DNA of 64,000 nt, taken from Streptomyces sp. NBC_00273 (GTDB lineage: Bacteria; Actinomycetota; Actinomycetes; Streptomycetales; Streptomycetaceae). This document shows positions 38,440 through 48,071 of the stretch, piece by piece (position 1 is the stretch's first letter; each line of letters opens with the position of its first letter). The position numbers and the translations under genes are program-made. The stretch lies in NCBI RefSeq assembly GCF_036178145.1, contig NZ_CP108067.1, positions 6,027,501 to 6,091,500 on the forward strand, given 5' to 3'. A model generated the notes under the pieces. That model had not been told where the DNA came from. It ran no database searches and saw only the letters and a list, made by a program, of their open reading frames with translations.

Positions 38440-41367
38440 TCAGGGCGCGGGCGGGAACAGCACGGGTATCGCCGAGACCAGGTGCGAGGCCCGGTCCAGG
38501 GCGCTGGCCAGCAGTGCGAGGTCGGTGGGCCCGTTGCCCAGCTCACGCACCGGGCGGCGGGCCGGCGGATCGCCCATCCGCTCCCACTCCACCGGGACCA
38601 CGGTCGGCCGCTGGGTCGCCGTCCGGGGGATCCGGCCGGTGACCCGGCCCGCCTGGAACGGGACCGTCCGGCCGTCGCCGAAACGGAGTAGGCCGCGCCC
38701 CGGGCCCGGCTGGTCGGGGGCGTCGAGCTCCACGCGCAGGGTGACCAGCCGGGCCGGCCCGGTGTCCGCCGTACGGTCCGGGTGGGCGCTGGCGGCCACC
38801 AGGTGCACGCCGAGCCGGGCGCCCTCGCGGGCCACCGCTTCCAGGGCCCGGACCACCGAGCCCGCGGCGGGGCGGCCCGTACTGCCCAGCCCCGGCGCGA
38901 CCAGCGCGTCGAGGTCGTCCACGAGCACCACCAGGCGGGGCAGCGGGCTGGGCCCGGGCGGATCGGTACGGGTGGTCGAGGCCCGCAGCCGCAGCGTGCC
39001 GGTGCGCTGGGGGTCGAGGTCGCCGCGCTGCTCGCCGGGGGCGGGCCGGCGCGGCGCGACCATGCGGTCGGACACTTCGCGCTGCGCGTGCCACTCGGCG
39101 AAGGACAAGTCCTCCAGCAGTTCGGAGCGGCGCTTGAGCTCCGCGCCCAGCGCCTGCGCGAACTCCCGCATGCGCAGCGGATCGGAGGCGACCAGGTGGG
39201 CGCAGACGTGCGGGAGTTCGGTGCAGGGCAGCAGCCCGTCGCCGCGCTCGCCGCCGGCCCCGTCGAGGAGGAGCAGCCCGAGCCGGTCGGGCCGGGCGGC
39301 CGCGGACAGCGACGCGGCCACCGAGCGCAGCAGCTCGGTCCGTCCGCTCCCGGCGGGCCCTTCGACGAGCAGGTGCGGGCCGTCGTGGACGAGTTCGGTG
39401 CCGACGGGGCCGCGGCGGCCGCTGCCCAGCACGATCTCGGCCAGGCCGCCCATGCCCTGCCCCTGGTCGGTGGCGGCGGCCCACCGCGCCATCAGGGAGG
39501 CCGGGGTGGCCCGGGCCAGTCCCAGCTCGTCCAGCAGCCGCGCGGTGGCGGGCAGGGCGGCCGCGGCCGCCCGGTAGGGCTCGGCGGAGCCGCCCCCCTC
39601 TGCGGTGCGCAGCGGGGCCAGGGCCCGGGCGAAGCGCTCGGCCCAGGCGGCGGAGACGGAGTCGGCGGTGGCGGTGCCCCCCGACGGGACCGGCCTGCCG
39701 CCGCTGATCGTGAAGGTGCGTACGGCCGTGGCCACGTCGCCGCTGAGCAGGGCGACCGCGCCGCAGTCCCGGAAGGCGGGGGAGTTCGCGCAGGCGGCCT
39801 CGTACGTCTCTTCGACCGGCGAGGCGGGGGTGGCGGCCGGGGCCTCGGCGAGCACGAGCACGTGGATCCCGGCGGCCGGCCCGTGCGAGGCGAGCCGGCC
39901 GGTGACGTCGCGCAGCGGCCCGGCTCCGGGATCGCCGTCGAGGACGAGGAGCGTGTGCGGGCCCTCGTACACGGCGGCGGCCCGCCGGACCTGTCCGGCG
40001 TCGGCGGCGGACCAGTGCACGCCGAGCGGCCCCTCGTCGAGGCGCCGGGTCAGCTCACCCGTGCGGGCGGCGGCCTGGTCGCGGTCGTACGCGAGCAGGA
40101 GCCGGCAGTCCTGGCCGTGCGCGGGCCGTACGTGGGGCAGCCAGCCGAGCCAGCCCCAGTCGCGCCGCCGGTCGGCGAGGCCGCGCGCCCGGTCGGCGGA
40201 GACGAGCACGATCTCCAACTGCCCCGGCGCGTGCAGTGCCGCCAGTTGCGCGACGACCCAGCGGGCCGCCCCGGCCAGTCGGGCCCGAGGGCCGGCCAGC
40301 CCGAGGGCGCCGACGGCGGGCAGGGACACCCGGCTCCCGGCTCCGAGCCCCACGTCCAGTACGGCGGGATGCCCGGGCGTACGGGACCACAGGCGCTCGG
40401 TGGGGCCCATCGCGGCCAGCAGCACCGCGGCGGGATCGTCGGGGTGGGGTGCGACGGCCACCGGCTCCTGCGGGGCCTCGGCGGGCTCCTCGCCGCGCAC
40501 CCACTTGCGCGCCCAGGCGCCGAGGCCCTTGCGCCGCCCGGGGCCCGCGCCGGAGCTCGGGCTCGGTGGTGCTGCGCTCTGCGACCCGGCTTCGCGGGAG
40601 GTGCCGGGGATGCTCGGGACGCCCGGGGCGTCGGGGACCTCGGGCGCGTCCGGATCGGGTCCGGGCGCGGCCGGATCCGCCCCGGGGAGCGGGCCGGGCA
40701 GCGGGAGGGCGGTGACGGGCCGGGCGGCGACCGACAGGTGGCCCTGGAGGTCCGGGGTCACCGACAGCGCGGGAGCGCCCGCGGGGGCCAGCCGCAGGGT
40801 GGACTCGCCGACCCGCAGCAGCGCGCCCGGGGGCAGGGCGACGGGCTGCGCCCCCACCGGGGCGCCGTCCAGCGTGGTGCCGTTCGTCGAGTTCAGGTCG
40901 GCCACCGCGACCCGACCGTCGGGGATGACCGTGACCGCGCAGTGCAGCCGGGAGACATCGGGGTCGTCGAGGGGGACGTCGGCGTCGGCGGAGCGGCCCA
41001 CCCGGATCTGCCCGCTGTGCAGCAGGTGCACCCCGCCCGCGTCGGGTCCGGCGACGACGTGCAGCTGGGCCGCGCCGAGGCCGTCCTCGGGCAGGACGTC
41101 CGGCACGGGCCCGTGCAGCGCCAGTACCGCGCCGTCCACGAGCGGCGGCTCGCCCAGCACCCGCCGCTGGAGGTCGAGGCGCTCGGAGCCGGCGTACAGC
41201 ACGACCGTGCCCCCGGTGTCGGGCCCGCCGACGGTCGCCGCGAGCCCGGAGGCGACCGCGGCCAGCGCGGTGCCGACGGGGGCGGTGACGAGTACGTCAC
41301 AGCTCGCGGGGGCGGTCGCGGTCTGGTGGCCGCTGCGCGACCCAAGGACGGTCAGCCGGATCTGCAT
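38440..41367 (-). CDS. FHA domain / FtsK-SpoIIIE-type ATPase (EssC-like), 975 aa
   Basis: The N-terminal region (about 1-90) is of the EssC/ubiquitin-like type. An FHA domain (about 100-190) has the full signature IRVGRSADADVPLDDPDVSRLHC and LNSTNGTTLDG, so it can bind phosphothreonine. A Pro-rich linker follows, then a degenerate ATPase-like domain (about 330-560) without Walker A. The last domain is FtsK/SpoIIIE, with Walker A VEGPAGSGRTELLRSVAASL (about 668-687) and Walker B PRLVVLVDDLDALV. Such proteins resemble type VII secretion ATPases, but no EsxA/EsxB genes are seen here. It is divergent from pkaA, whose product may phosphorylate partners read by the FHA domain (inference). Confidence 0.85.
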   Translation of the reverse strand: MQIRLTVLGSRSGHQTATAPASCDVLVTAPVGTALAAVASGLAATVGGPDTGGTVVLYAGSERLDLQRRVLGEPPLVDGAVLALHGPVPDVLPEDGLGAAQLHVVAGPDAGGVHLLHSGQIRVGRSADADVPLDDPDVSRLHCAVTVIPDGRVAVADLNSTNGTTLDGAPVGAQPVALPPGALLRVGESTLRLAPAGAPALSVTPDLQGHLSVAARPVTALPLPGPLPGADPAAPGPDPDAPEVPDAPGVPSIPGTSREAGSQSAAPPSPSSGAGPGRRKGLGAWARKWVRGEEPAEAPQEPVAVAPHPDDPAAVLLAAMGPTERLWSRTPGHPAVLDVGLGAGSRVSLPAVGALGLAGPRARLAGAARWVVAQLAALHAPGQLEIVLVSADRARGLADRRRDWGWLGWLPHVRPAHGQDCRLLLAYDRDQAAARTGELTRRLDEGPLGVHWSAADAGQVRRAAAVYEGPHTLLVLDGDPGAGPLRDVTGRLASHGPAAGIHVLVLAEAPAATPASPVEETYEAACANSPAFRDCGAVALLSGDVATAVRTFTISGGRPVPSGGTATADSVSAAWAERFARALAPLRTAEGGGSAEPYRAAAAALPATARLLDELGLARATPASLMARWAAATDQGQGMGGLAEIVLGSGRRGPVGTELVHDGPHLLVEGPAGSGRTELLRSVAASLSAAARPDRLGLLLLDGAGGERGDGLLPCTELPHVCAHLVASDPLRMREFAQALGAELKRRSELLEDLSFAEWHAQREVSDRMVAPRRPAPGEQRGDLDPQRTGTLRLRASTTRTDPPGPSPLPRLVVLVDDLDALVAPGLGSTGRPAAGSVVRALEAVAREGARLGVHLVAASAHPDRTADTGPARLVTLRVELDAPDQPGPGRGLLRFGDGRTVPFQAGRVTGRIPRTATQRPTVVPVEWERMGDPPARRPVRELGNGPTDLALLASALDRASHLVSAIPVLFPPAP

Positions 41368-41802
41368 CGCCGTCAGCGGTCCCTTCTGCGCGGTGCGCGG
41401 TGTGTGCGCCCGGCAGGGGAATCCCGTGACATGACCGCCCGGTCGCCCCCCACCCGGCACGGACGCGTCGTCCGGTCAGGTCTGCCCGGAAGGCGGGGCT
41501 CCCGTCCCGTGCCGTCCGTACAGGTGCATCCTCGCACCTGTCACGGACAACACGCCCGGCACCTGGCAATAAATGATCTTGATGTTTCGGGACCCGGGTC
41601 GGACCCCGATCGGATCCGGACAGCAAGGCGGCAGAAGACGGGGAAAATCGCCTCCGGCATACCCCGCAAACATCACCCTCCGTACATATGTGCGGCAACC
41701 AACCTCCGGGGACCGGCGTCTTCCAGGGGGACACCCCCTAGAGTGGGCCGAAAACCAATCAGCGGATCGACCACATCCGACGACAGCAGGGGAGCGCGAG
41801 AC
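41368..41802. promoter_or_regulatory. Divergent promoter region, FHA-FtsK gene / pkaA
   Basis: A 435-bp region, markedly AT-richer around 41565-41710 than the genes. TAGAGT at 41739-41744 is a plausible plus-strand -10 for pkaA, immediately after a GGGGGACACCCCC hairpin. GTACATATGTGC at 41682-41693 contains a short palindrome. A promoter for the minus-strand gene was not recognised. Confidence 0.4.
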
Positions 41803-43569
41803 GTGCGGCCAGTCGGCAGCAAGTACCTGCTCGAGGAGCCGCTCGGGCGCGGCGCCACGGGCACTGTCTGGCGTGCCCGCCAGAGGGAGGCCGCCGGCGC
41901 GGAGGCGGCCGTCGCGGGACAGCCCGGCGAGACCGTGGCCATCAAGGTCCTCAAGGAGGAGCTGGCCCAGGATCCCGACATCGTCATGCGCTTCCTGCGG
42001 GAGCGCTCGGTCCTGCTGCGCCTGACCCACCCCAACATCGTGCGCACCCGCGACCTCGTCGTCGAGGGCGATCTGCTGGCCCTGGTCATGGACCTGATCG
42101 ACGGCCCGGACCTGCACCGGTACCTGCGCGAGAACGGCCCCTTCACGCCCGTCGCCGCGAGCCTGCTGACCGCGCAGATCGCCGACGCCCTCGCCGCCAG
42201 CCACGCCGACGGAGTGGTCCACCGCGACCTGAAGCCGGCCAACGTGCTGCTCGACGAGCGCGGCGGACAGATGAAGCCGATGCTCACCGACTTCGGCATC
42301 GCCCGCCTCGCCGACTCCCCGGGCCTGACCCGCACCCACGAGTTCGTCGGCACCCCGGCCTACGTCGCGCCCGAGTCCGCCGAGGGCCGCCCGCAGACCT
42401 CCGCCGTCGACATCTACGGCGCCGGCATCCTGCTGTACGAGCTGCTCACCGGCCGCCCGCCGTTCGCCGGTGGCACCGCGCTCGAAGTGCTCCACCGCCA
42501 CCTCAGCGAGGACCCGCAGCGGCCCTCGACCGTGCCCGAGCCGCTGTGGACGGTCATCGAGCGCTGCCTGCGCAAGGAGCCGAACGAGCGCCCCAGCGCC
42601 GAGAGCCTGGCCCGCGGGCTGCGCGTGGTGGCCTCCGGCATCGGCGTGCACTCCTCGGCCGCCGAGGTGGAGGCCGCGCTCGGCGTGGGTGCGCTGCTCG
42701 CGCCCGACCCCTCGCCGGCTCCGGTCCCCGAGACCCCCGACGCGGGCGCGTACGACCCGAACGCCATGACGAGCGTCATGCCGCCGGTCGGCGCGGCCGA
42801 CGCCACCTCGGTGCTGCCCATGGGGTCCCCCCGGCCGGGAGGGGCCGCGGGCCCCGGGGCCGACCCGACCTCGGTGATGCCCCCGGTGCAGCGGCCCGAC
42901 TCGCCGCACCCGTGGCAGTCGCAGATGCAGGCCGCCCGCGACCGCAACGAGCAGACCCAGATCCAGTACCTCGACCCGAACGAGGACCCCCTGCGCCGCC
43001 GCCCGCAGCGGCAGGCGCCCCCGCCGCCGCAGCACCGGCCCCAGCAGCCGCAGCAGCCCCAGCAGCCGCCGCAGTACCGGCAGGGCCCGCCGCCCCCGCA
43101 GCAGCAGTACCAGCAGCCCCAGCAGCCGCAGTACCGCCCGCCGCAGCCGCCGCCCCAGCAGCAGTACGCGCCGCCCCCGCCGCCGCAGCACTACCAGCCG
43201 CAGCAGCACCAGCCCCAGCCGTACCAGCAGCAGCCTCCGCCGCAGCAGCCCCAGTACCGCCAGCCGCAGCAGCAGCCCCCGCAGCCCCCGCCGCAGCAGC
43301 GGCCGGCCCCCCGGGAGCCGCGCGAGCCGCGCCGCCGCAGCGCCAACCCGGTGCGGATCCCCGGCCTCGGCTGCCTCAAGGGCTGCCTGGTGCTGATCCT
43401 GGTGTTCTTCGTCGCCGGCTGGCTGGTCTGGGAACTGACCCCGCTTCAGGAGTGGATCGGTACCGGCCGGGGCTGGTGGGACCAGGTCTGGACCTGGGGC
43501 GGCGACGCCGTGGACTGGGTCAGCACGATCGGGGACTCCGCTGGCTCCTCGGGCTCCACCAAGCCCTGA
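41803..43569 (+). CDS. pkaA: Ser/Thr protein kinase PkaA-like, 588 aa
   Basis: A Hanks-type kinase (about 8-275) with glycine loop LGRGATGTVW, Lys in VAIKVLKEE, catalytic loop VVHRDLKPANVLL, DFG in LTDFGIARL, and APE in AYVAPESAEG. A long Pro/Gln-rich linker (about 395-510; bases 43010-43310) follows, then a TM helix (LKGCLVLILVFFVAGWLVW) and a short Trp-rich extracellular tail with no PASTA domains. GTG 41803 has GGGGAG 10 nt upstream. Position next to a second kinase and prfB matches S. coelicolor pkaA/pkaB, from memory. The Gln-rich linker varies in length among strains, so its length here should be treated with care. Confidence 0.88.
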   Translation: MRPVGSKYLLEEPLGRGATGTVWRARQREAAGAEAAVAGQPGETVAIKVLKEELAQDPDIVMRFLRERSVLLRLTHPNIVRTRDLVVEGDLLALVMDLIDGPDLHRYLRENGPFTPVAASLLTAQIADALAASHADGVVHRDLKPANVLLDERGGQMKPMLTDFGIARLADSPGLTRTHEFVGTPAYVAPESAEGRPQTSAVDIYGAGILLYELLTGRPPFAGGTALEVLHRHLSEDPQRPSTVPEPLWTVIERCLRKEPNERPSAESLARGLRVVASGIGVHSSAAEVEAALGVGALLAPDPSPAPVPETPDAGAYDPNAMTSVMPPVGAADATSVLPMGSPRPGGAAGPGADPTSVMPPVQRPDSPHPWQSQMQAARDRNEQTQIQYLDPNEDPLRRRPQRQAPPPPQHRPQQPQQPQQPPQYRQGPPPPQQQYQQPQQPQYRPPQPPPQQQYAPPPPPQHYQPQQHQPQPYQQQPPPQQPQYRQPQQQPPQPPPQQRPAPREPREPRRRSANPVRIPGLGCLKGCLVLILVFFVAGWLVWELTPLQEWIGTGRGWWDQVWTWGGDAVDWVSTIGDSAGSSGSTKP

Positions 43570-43729
43570 AACGAACCCTCGTAGCTCCGACTTCGTGGAT
43601 TTGTCGACTTCTGGGACACGATTTCGCTCGCAGAAGTGAAGGTCGCCGCGAATCCGGACCCCTGCTGGCCTCTAATGCCCACCCGGCCGCGTAGCTTTGG
43701 TGCGTACGCCAGCCGCTGAGGGAGCAGTC

Positions 43730-44977
43730 GTGGCACGGAAGATCGGCAGCCGGTACACCGCGCACCAGATCCTGGGGCGCGGCAGCGCGGGCACGGTGTG
43801 GCTGGGCGAGGGGCCTGACGGGCCCGTCGCCGTCAAACTGCTGCGCGAGGACCTCGCGTCCGACCAGGAACTCGTCGGACGCTTCGTCCAGGAGCGCAGC
43901 GCGCTGCTCGGCCTGGAGCATCCGCACGTCGTGTCCGTCCGCGACCTCGTCGTGGACGGCAACGACCTCGCCCTCGTCATGGACCTCGTCCGCGGCACGG
44001 ACCTGCGCACGCGCCTGGACCGCGAACGGCGGCTCGCCCCCGAGGCGGCCGTGGCGATCGTCGCGGACGTGGCCGACGCGTTGGCCGCGGCGCACGCGGC
44101 GGGGGTCGTCCACCGGGACGTCAAGCCGGAGAACGTCCTGCTGGACATGCAGGGCCGGCTCGGCCCCGGCGGCTCGCACCCGGCGCTGCTGACCGACTTC
44201 GGCGTGGCCAAGCTGATCGACTCCCCGCGGCGGGCCTCCACGGGCCGGGCCTCGGCCCCCACGACCCGGATCATCGGCACCCCGGACTACCTGGCGCCGG
44301 AGATCGTCGAGGGCCTGCCCCCGCGTGCCGCGGTGGACATATACGCCCTGGCCACGGTCCTGTACGAGCTGCTGGCCGGGTTCACCCCCTTCGGCGGGGG
44401 CCACCCGGGCGCGGTCCTGCGGCGGCACGTGACGGAGACGGTGGTCCCGCTGCCGGGGATCCCCGACGAGCTGTGGCAGCTCATGGTCCAGTGCCTGGCC
44501 AAGGCCCCGGCCTCGCGGCTGCGGGCCTCGGAGCTGTCGGTGCGGCTGCGGGACCTGCTCCCGATGCTGGCCGGGATGCCGCCGCTGGACGTGGACGAGC
44601 CGGACGATGCGGATCCGGACCCCGAGCCTTCGGAGGAACCGGCGGCCGACCCGGTCCGGCGGCGGGGCGTGGTCCCGCTGGTGCCGGGCTCGGCGACCGA
44701 CTCCAACCGGGACACCCACACCTCGATGCGGGTGCCGGGGCCGGACGAGCTGGCGGGCGGGGCGCTGGGCACCGCCCGGGTCCCGCGCCCGGCCGGCGGC
44801 CACCGCCCCGGCTCCGCCCGCCACCGGGCGGAGGCGGCCCGCAAGCGCCGCCTGGTCCTGTCGGCATCGGCCCTGGCCCTGGCCGCGGCGATCGGTCTGG
44901 GCACGTGGCTGGCGGTCTCGGGCGACGACCCGGCGCCCCGGCAGGACCACAAGCAGTCGGTTCCGCGGGTCCCGTAG
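43730..44977 (+). CDS. pkaB: Ser/Thr protein kinase PkaB-like, 415 aa
   Basis: The kinase domain (about 8-280) has LGRGSAGTVW, VAVKLLREDL, the catalytic loop GVVHRDVKPENVLL, DFG in LLTDFGVAKL and PDYLAPEIVEG. A Pro/Asp/Glu-rich juxtamembrane region with a tail of basic residues (ARHRAEAARKRR) precedes the TM helix LVLSASALALAAAIGLGTWLAV and a tail of about 22 residues. GTG 43730 has GAGGGAG upstream. A 160-bp gap separates it from pkaA, so it may have its own promoter. It ends in the dispersed hairpin repeat shared with the convergent oxygenase gene. Confidence 0.88.
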   Translation: MARKIGSRYTAHQILGRGSAGTVWLGEGPDGPVAVKLLREDLASDQELVGRFVQERSALLGLEHPHVVSVRDLVVDGNDLALVMDLVRGTDLRTRLDRERRLAPEAAVAIVADVADALAAAHAAGVVHRDVKPENVLLDMQGRLGPGGSHPALLTDFGVAKLIDSPRRASTGRASAPTTRIIGTPDYLAPEIVEGLPPRAAVDIYALATVLYELLAGFTPFGGGHPGAVLRRHVTETVVPLPGIPDELWQLMVQCLAKAPASRLRASELSVRLRDLLPMLAGMPPLDVDEPDDADPDPEPSEEPAADPVRRRGVVPLVPGSATDSNRDTHTSMRVPGPDELAGGALGTARVPRPAGGHRPGSARHRAEAARKRRLVLSASALALAAAIGLGTWLAVSGDDPAPRQDHKQSVPRVP

Positions 44978-45000
44978 CGCCGTGCGGCGCCGCTGTCGGG

Positions 45001-45080
45001 GGCTCCGCCCCCGAACCCCCGCGCCTCAATCGCCGGCGGGGCTGGATTTTCCAGCCCGTCCGGCGATTGAGGACCGGGTC
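45001..45080. repeat. Dispersed intergenic hairpin repeat
   Basis: CCTCAATCGCCGGCGGGGCTGG-type arms (45024-45045 with 45051-45072, one mismatch). They are preceded by GCCCCCGAACCCCCGCG. It lies between the convergent pkaB and oxygenase genes, a likely bidirectional terminator. Confidence 0.75.
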
Positions 45081-45093
45081 CGGGCAGAGTTTG

Positions 45094-46095
45094 TTACACC
45101 GAGGCCAGTTCCGGGTGCCAGCGCCGCGCCACGGCGGGGTGGGCGCGGACCCAGCCCTTCAGCTCGTTGCGGCCGTACTGGGCGTGCAGCGGGTTCGACT
45201 CGTCGTGCGCGACACCGGGCGCGGAACGCAGGTAGTCGCCCGGGACGGTCTCGATCACCGCGTCCAGCCGCGGGTTGTAGAAGAACGGCACCGAGTACCG
45301 CTCCACCGCGCCGGGCGGGCTGACCACGCGGTGGTCCGTCGCCGTCAGGTAGCCCTCGGTCGCGATCTCCAGCAGCTCGCCCAGGTTCACCACGAAGGCG
45401 CCCGGCATCGGCGGTACGTCCACGTAGCCGCCGTCCCGGACCACCTGGAGGCCGCCCACCGAGTCCTGCAGCAGGAGGGTCAGGAAGCCGTAGTCCTTGT
45501 GCGCGCCGACCCCCTGGTCGGCGCCGGAGGGGGCCGATCCCGGGTAGCGGATCAGCTTGGTGTGCAGGTGCGGGCGGTCCGCGAAGGCCTCGTCGAAGAA
45601 GTCCGCCGGGGCGCCGATCGCCACGAGGAGCTCCTGGAGCAGGCGGTGGGCGACCGCCGCGAGCCGGGTCTGCCAGTCCAGGACGACCGTACGGAGCTCC
45701 GGGAGGGCGGCGGGCCACTGGTTCGGGCCCTCCAGCCACAGGAACGCCGGGTCGTCCGGCCCCACGACCGGCGCCGGGCGCTCCGCGCCGACGTCGAGCT
45801 GGTCCCGCCAGTCGGAGGCGCCGCCGGTCAGCTCGTGGCCGATCCGGGTGTAGCCGCGGAAGTGGGGGGAGTTCAGATTGCTGACGGCGAGCCGGTCGGC
45901 TTCGGGGAGGGCGAAGAAGGCCTTGGTCAGCTCGAGGATGCGGGCGCTCTCGGCGGCAGTGACGCCGTGCCCGGTCAGGTGCAGGAAACCGGTGTCCCTG
46001 GCGGCTGCGTGCAGCTTCTTCAGGAAATCGGCCCGCTGGGCCGGGTCGTCGGCCTGGGAGAGGTCCAGGACGGGGAGAGAGTGCGCGGACGGCAT
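45094..46095 (-). CDS. Isopenicillin N synthase-like 2OG-Fe(II) oxygenase, 333 aa
   Basis: The N-terminal DIOX_N domain has LPVLDLSQADDPAQRADFLKKL, and the 2OG-FeII_Oxy domain the iron ligands His and Asp in GVGAHKDYGFLTLLLQD and the distal His in TATDHRVVSP, followed by the RYSVPFF 2-oxoglutarate Arg/Ser motif. Such non-haem iron enzymes oxidise small molecules; the substrate is unknown and there is no biosynthetic cluster nearby. ATG 46095 has GGAG 7 nt upstream. It is divergent from prfB. Confidence 0.9.
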   Translation of the reverse strand: MPSAHSLPVLDLSQADDPAQRADFLKKLHAAARDTGFLHLTGHGVTAAESARILELTKAFFALPEADRLAVSNLNSPHFRGYTRIGHELTGGASDWRDQLDVGAERPAPVVGPDDPAFLWLEGPNQWPAALPELRTVVLDWQTRLAAVAHRLLQELLVAIGAPADFFDEAFADRPHLHTKLIRYPGSAPSGADQGVGAHKDYGFLTLLLQDSVGGLQVVRDGGYVDVPPMPGAFVVNLGELLEIATEGYLTATDHRVVSPPGAVERYSVPFFYNPRLDAVIETVPGDYLRSAPGVAHDESNPLHAQYGRNELKGWVRAHPAVARRWHPELASV

Positions 46096-46410
46096 GACGG
46101 CTCCGTTTCGGATGTCACGGGGTCCTGTTCCCCAAAGGTGGTGGGGGCCGCGGGCGGGGGGCGGGTCTCCGACAGGGATGGTGCCGGGACCACGGGGCCG
46201 CGTACAGGACCAAGTCGGATCGTGGTGGATCAGGCTTGGGTTCGGTCCGGCGGCGGACAGCTCGTCGTCGTGACACGCATGTGGTCGACATGGCGGCGCT
46301 TGACGAGGTGAACGGTCATAGACAGAGGGTACGCCCGTACGATCCATCACCAGAACGGGTGATTCGGCCTGGCCGGACTGCGTTGTCCGGGGACCGGCTA
46401 CGCTGGACCC
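46096..46410. promoter_or_regulatory. Divergent region, oxygenase / prfB
   Basis: A 315-bp region. TACGCT at 46399-46404 ends 6 nt before the prfB GTG, predicting a leaderless prfB mRNA. TTGACG at 46300-46305 resembles a -35 box but lacks a well-spaced -10. No other site is recognised. Confidence 0.45.
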
Positions 46411-47520
46411 GTGGCAGTCGTCGATGTTTCCGAAGAGCTGAAGTCCCTCTCCTCGACCATGGGGTCGATCGAGGCCGTCCTGGACCTCGACAAGCTGAGG
46501 GCAGATATCGCCGTGCTCGAGGAGCAGGCCGCTGCGCCGTCCCTGTGGGACGACCCGGAGGCCGCCCAGAAGATCACGAGCAAGCTTTCGCACCTCCAGG
46601 CGGAGGTCCGCAAGACCGAGACCCTGCGGGGGCGCATCGACGACCTCGCGGTGCTCTTCGACCTCGCCCAGGAAATGGACGACGCGGACACCCTGGCCGA
46701 GGCCGAGGCCGAGCTGGTCTCCGTCCGCAAGGCGCTGGACGAGATGGAGGTCCGGACCCTGCTCTCCGGCGAGTACGCCGAGCGCGAGGCCCTGGTCAAC
46801 ATCCGCGCCGAGGCCGGTGGCGTCGACGCCTCCGACTTCGCCGAGCGCCTCCAGCGCATGTACCTGCGCTGGGCGGAGCGGCACGGCTACTCGACCGAGA
46901 TCTACGAGACCTCGTACGCGGAAGAGGCCGGCATCAAGTCGACCACCTTCGTGGTCAAGGCCCCGTACGCCTACGGAACGCTCTCCGTCGAGCAGGGCAC
47001 CCACCGCCTCGTGCGCATCTCGCCCTTCGACAACCAGGGCCGCCGCCAGACCTCCTTCGCGGGCGTCGAGGTGCTCCCGGTCGTGGAGACCAGCGACCAC
47101 GTCGAGATCGACGAGGCCGAGCTGCGCGTCGACGTGTACCGCGCCTCCGGCCCCGGCGGCCAGGGCGTCAACACCACCGACTCGGCGGTCCGCATCACGC
47201 ACATCCCGACCGGCATCGTGGTCTCCTGCCAGAACGAGCGCTCGCAGATCCAGAACAGGGCGAGCGCCATGAACGTCCTCCAGGCCAAGCTGCTGGAGCG
47301 GCGCCGCCAGGAGGAGAAGGACAGGATGGACGCCCTCAAGGACGGCGGCAGCTCCTGGGGCAACCAGATGCGCTCCTACGTCCTGCACCCGTACCAGATG
47401 GTCAAGGACCTGCGGACGGAGTTCGAGGTCGGCAACCCGCAGGCGGTGCTCGACGGCGAGATCGACGGCTTCCTGGAAGCCGGGATCCGCTGGCGCAAGC
47501 AGCAGGAGCAGACCGCGTAA
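46411..47520 (+). CDS. prfB: Peptide chain release factor 2, 369 aa
   Basis: A complete RF2. The GGQ motif is in [18 protein letters not shown] (about residues 247-264), the stop-codon recognition SPF motif is in [16 protein letters not shown], and the N-terminal coiled domain has [16 protein letters not shown]. It terminates at UAA and UGA. Unlike many bacteria there is no in-frame UGA near codon 26, so the autoregulatory frameshift is absent, as expected in Streptomyces. GTG 46411 gives the normal N-terminus. No Shine-Dalgarno is present and a -10 box abuts the start, so translation is probably leaderless. Confidence 0.97.
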   Translation: MAVVDVSEELKSLSSTMGSIEAVLDLDKLRADIAVLEEQAAAPSLWDDPEAAQKITSKLSHLQAEVRKTETLRGRIDDLAVLFDLAQEMDDADTLAEAEAELVSVRKALDEMEVRTLLSGEYAEREALVNIRAEAGGVDASDFAERLQRMYLRWAERHGYSTEIYETSYAEEAGIKSTTFVVKAPYAYGTLSVEQGTHRLVRISPFDNQGRRQTSFAGVEVLPVVETSDHVEIDEAELRVDVYRASGPGGQGVNTTDSAVRITHIPTGIVVSCQNERSQIQNRASAMNVLQAKLLERRRQEEKDRMDALKDGGSSWGNQMRSYVLHPYQMVKDLRTEFEVGNPQAVLDGEIDGFLEAGIRWRKQQEQTA

Positions 47521-47553
47521 CCCTCGGTAGCCGCGGCGTACCTCGCGTACAAG

Positions 47554-47590
47554 CGGAAGGGCCCGGACACATGGTGTCCGGGCCCTTCCG
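47554..47590 (+). terminator. prfB terminator
   Basis: A perfect 17-bp stem (CGGAAGGGCCCGGACAC and complement) with ATG loop, 33 nt past the stop. Confidence 0.85.
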
Positions 47591-47644
47591 CGTGTGTGAT
47601 CGGAACGTGGCACGGGCCTACCGCGGGCACCACGGCCGGGCGGT

Positions 47645-47836
47645 CTAGGCGGTGTGCTGGGCCACCAGGACCAGAGCCGTCACGAGGACCACCATGAGCA
47701 CGATGAGCGTCACGGGGTTCAGGCCGGAGAAGGGGCCCTCCTGCTGGAGGCGCTCCCGGTTCGCCCGGCATACCGGGCAGCGGCCCTGGCTGACGGGTGC
47801 GGCGCAGTTCGCGCACACGAGCCGGTCATATGTCAT
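47645..47836 (-). CDS. Small zinc-ribbon membrane protein, 63 aa
   Basis: A tiny protein with two CxxC-type pairs (CANCAAP and CPVCRAN, residues 8-24) forming a zinc ribbon, and a single TM helix (VTLIVLMVVLVTALVLVA) at the C-terminus. The ribosome site GGAGGAG lies 6 nt before ATG 47836, among the strongest in the window, so it is very likely expressed. The function is unknown. It lies between prfB and ftsE on the opposite strand and is a conserved small ORF in this position in related genomes as far as I recall. Confidence 0.75.
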   Translation of the reverse strand: MTYDRLVCANCAAPVSQGRCPVCRANRERLQQEGPFSGLNPVTLIVLMVVLVTALVLVAQHTA

Positions 47837-48071
47837 GCGCTCCTCCTCTCGTCCCCTCGGTCTTCTGTCGCCTATAACGGCGTGGGGAACCGGAGCGTTC
47901 CCCCTACCACTGTGCCAGCTTCGCCGACATTCGGCGCGGCCCGTCCGGGCAATCACGGTCCTGAGCGCCCGCACGCCGGGATAAATCGGGCAAGTCCGGA
48001 GGCCGGGTCCACACCTCGCGCCCGTTCGCGTATGGTCACGCACACCTACTCCCGGCGACCGTGGTGCACCC

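Noticed and set aside
43010..43310. CAG/CCG-rich tract as a tandem DNA repeat or CRISPR
   Set aside because: It encodes the irregular Pro/Gln-rich linker of the PkaA-like kinase. There are no fixed spacers or repeat units. No CRISPR array was seen anywhere in the window.
46411..46520. Programmed frameshift in prfB
   Set aside because: The frame is continuous from GTG 46411 with no internal UGA near codon 26.
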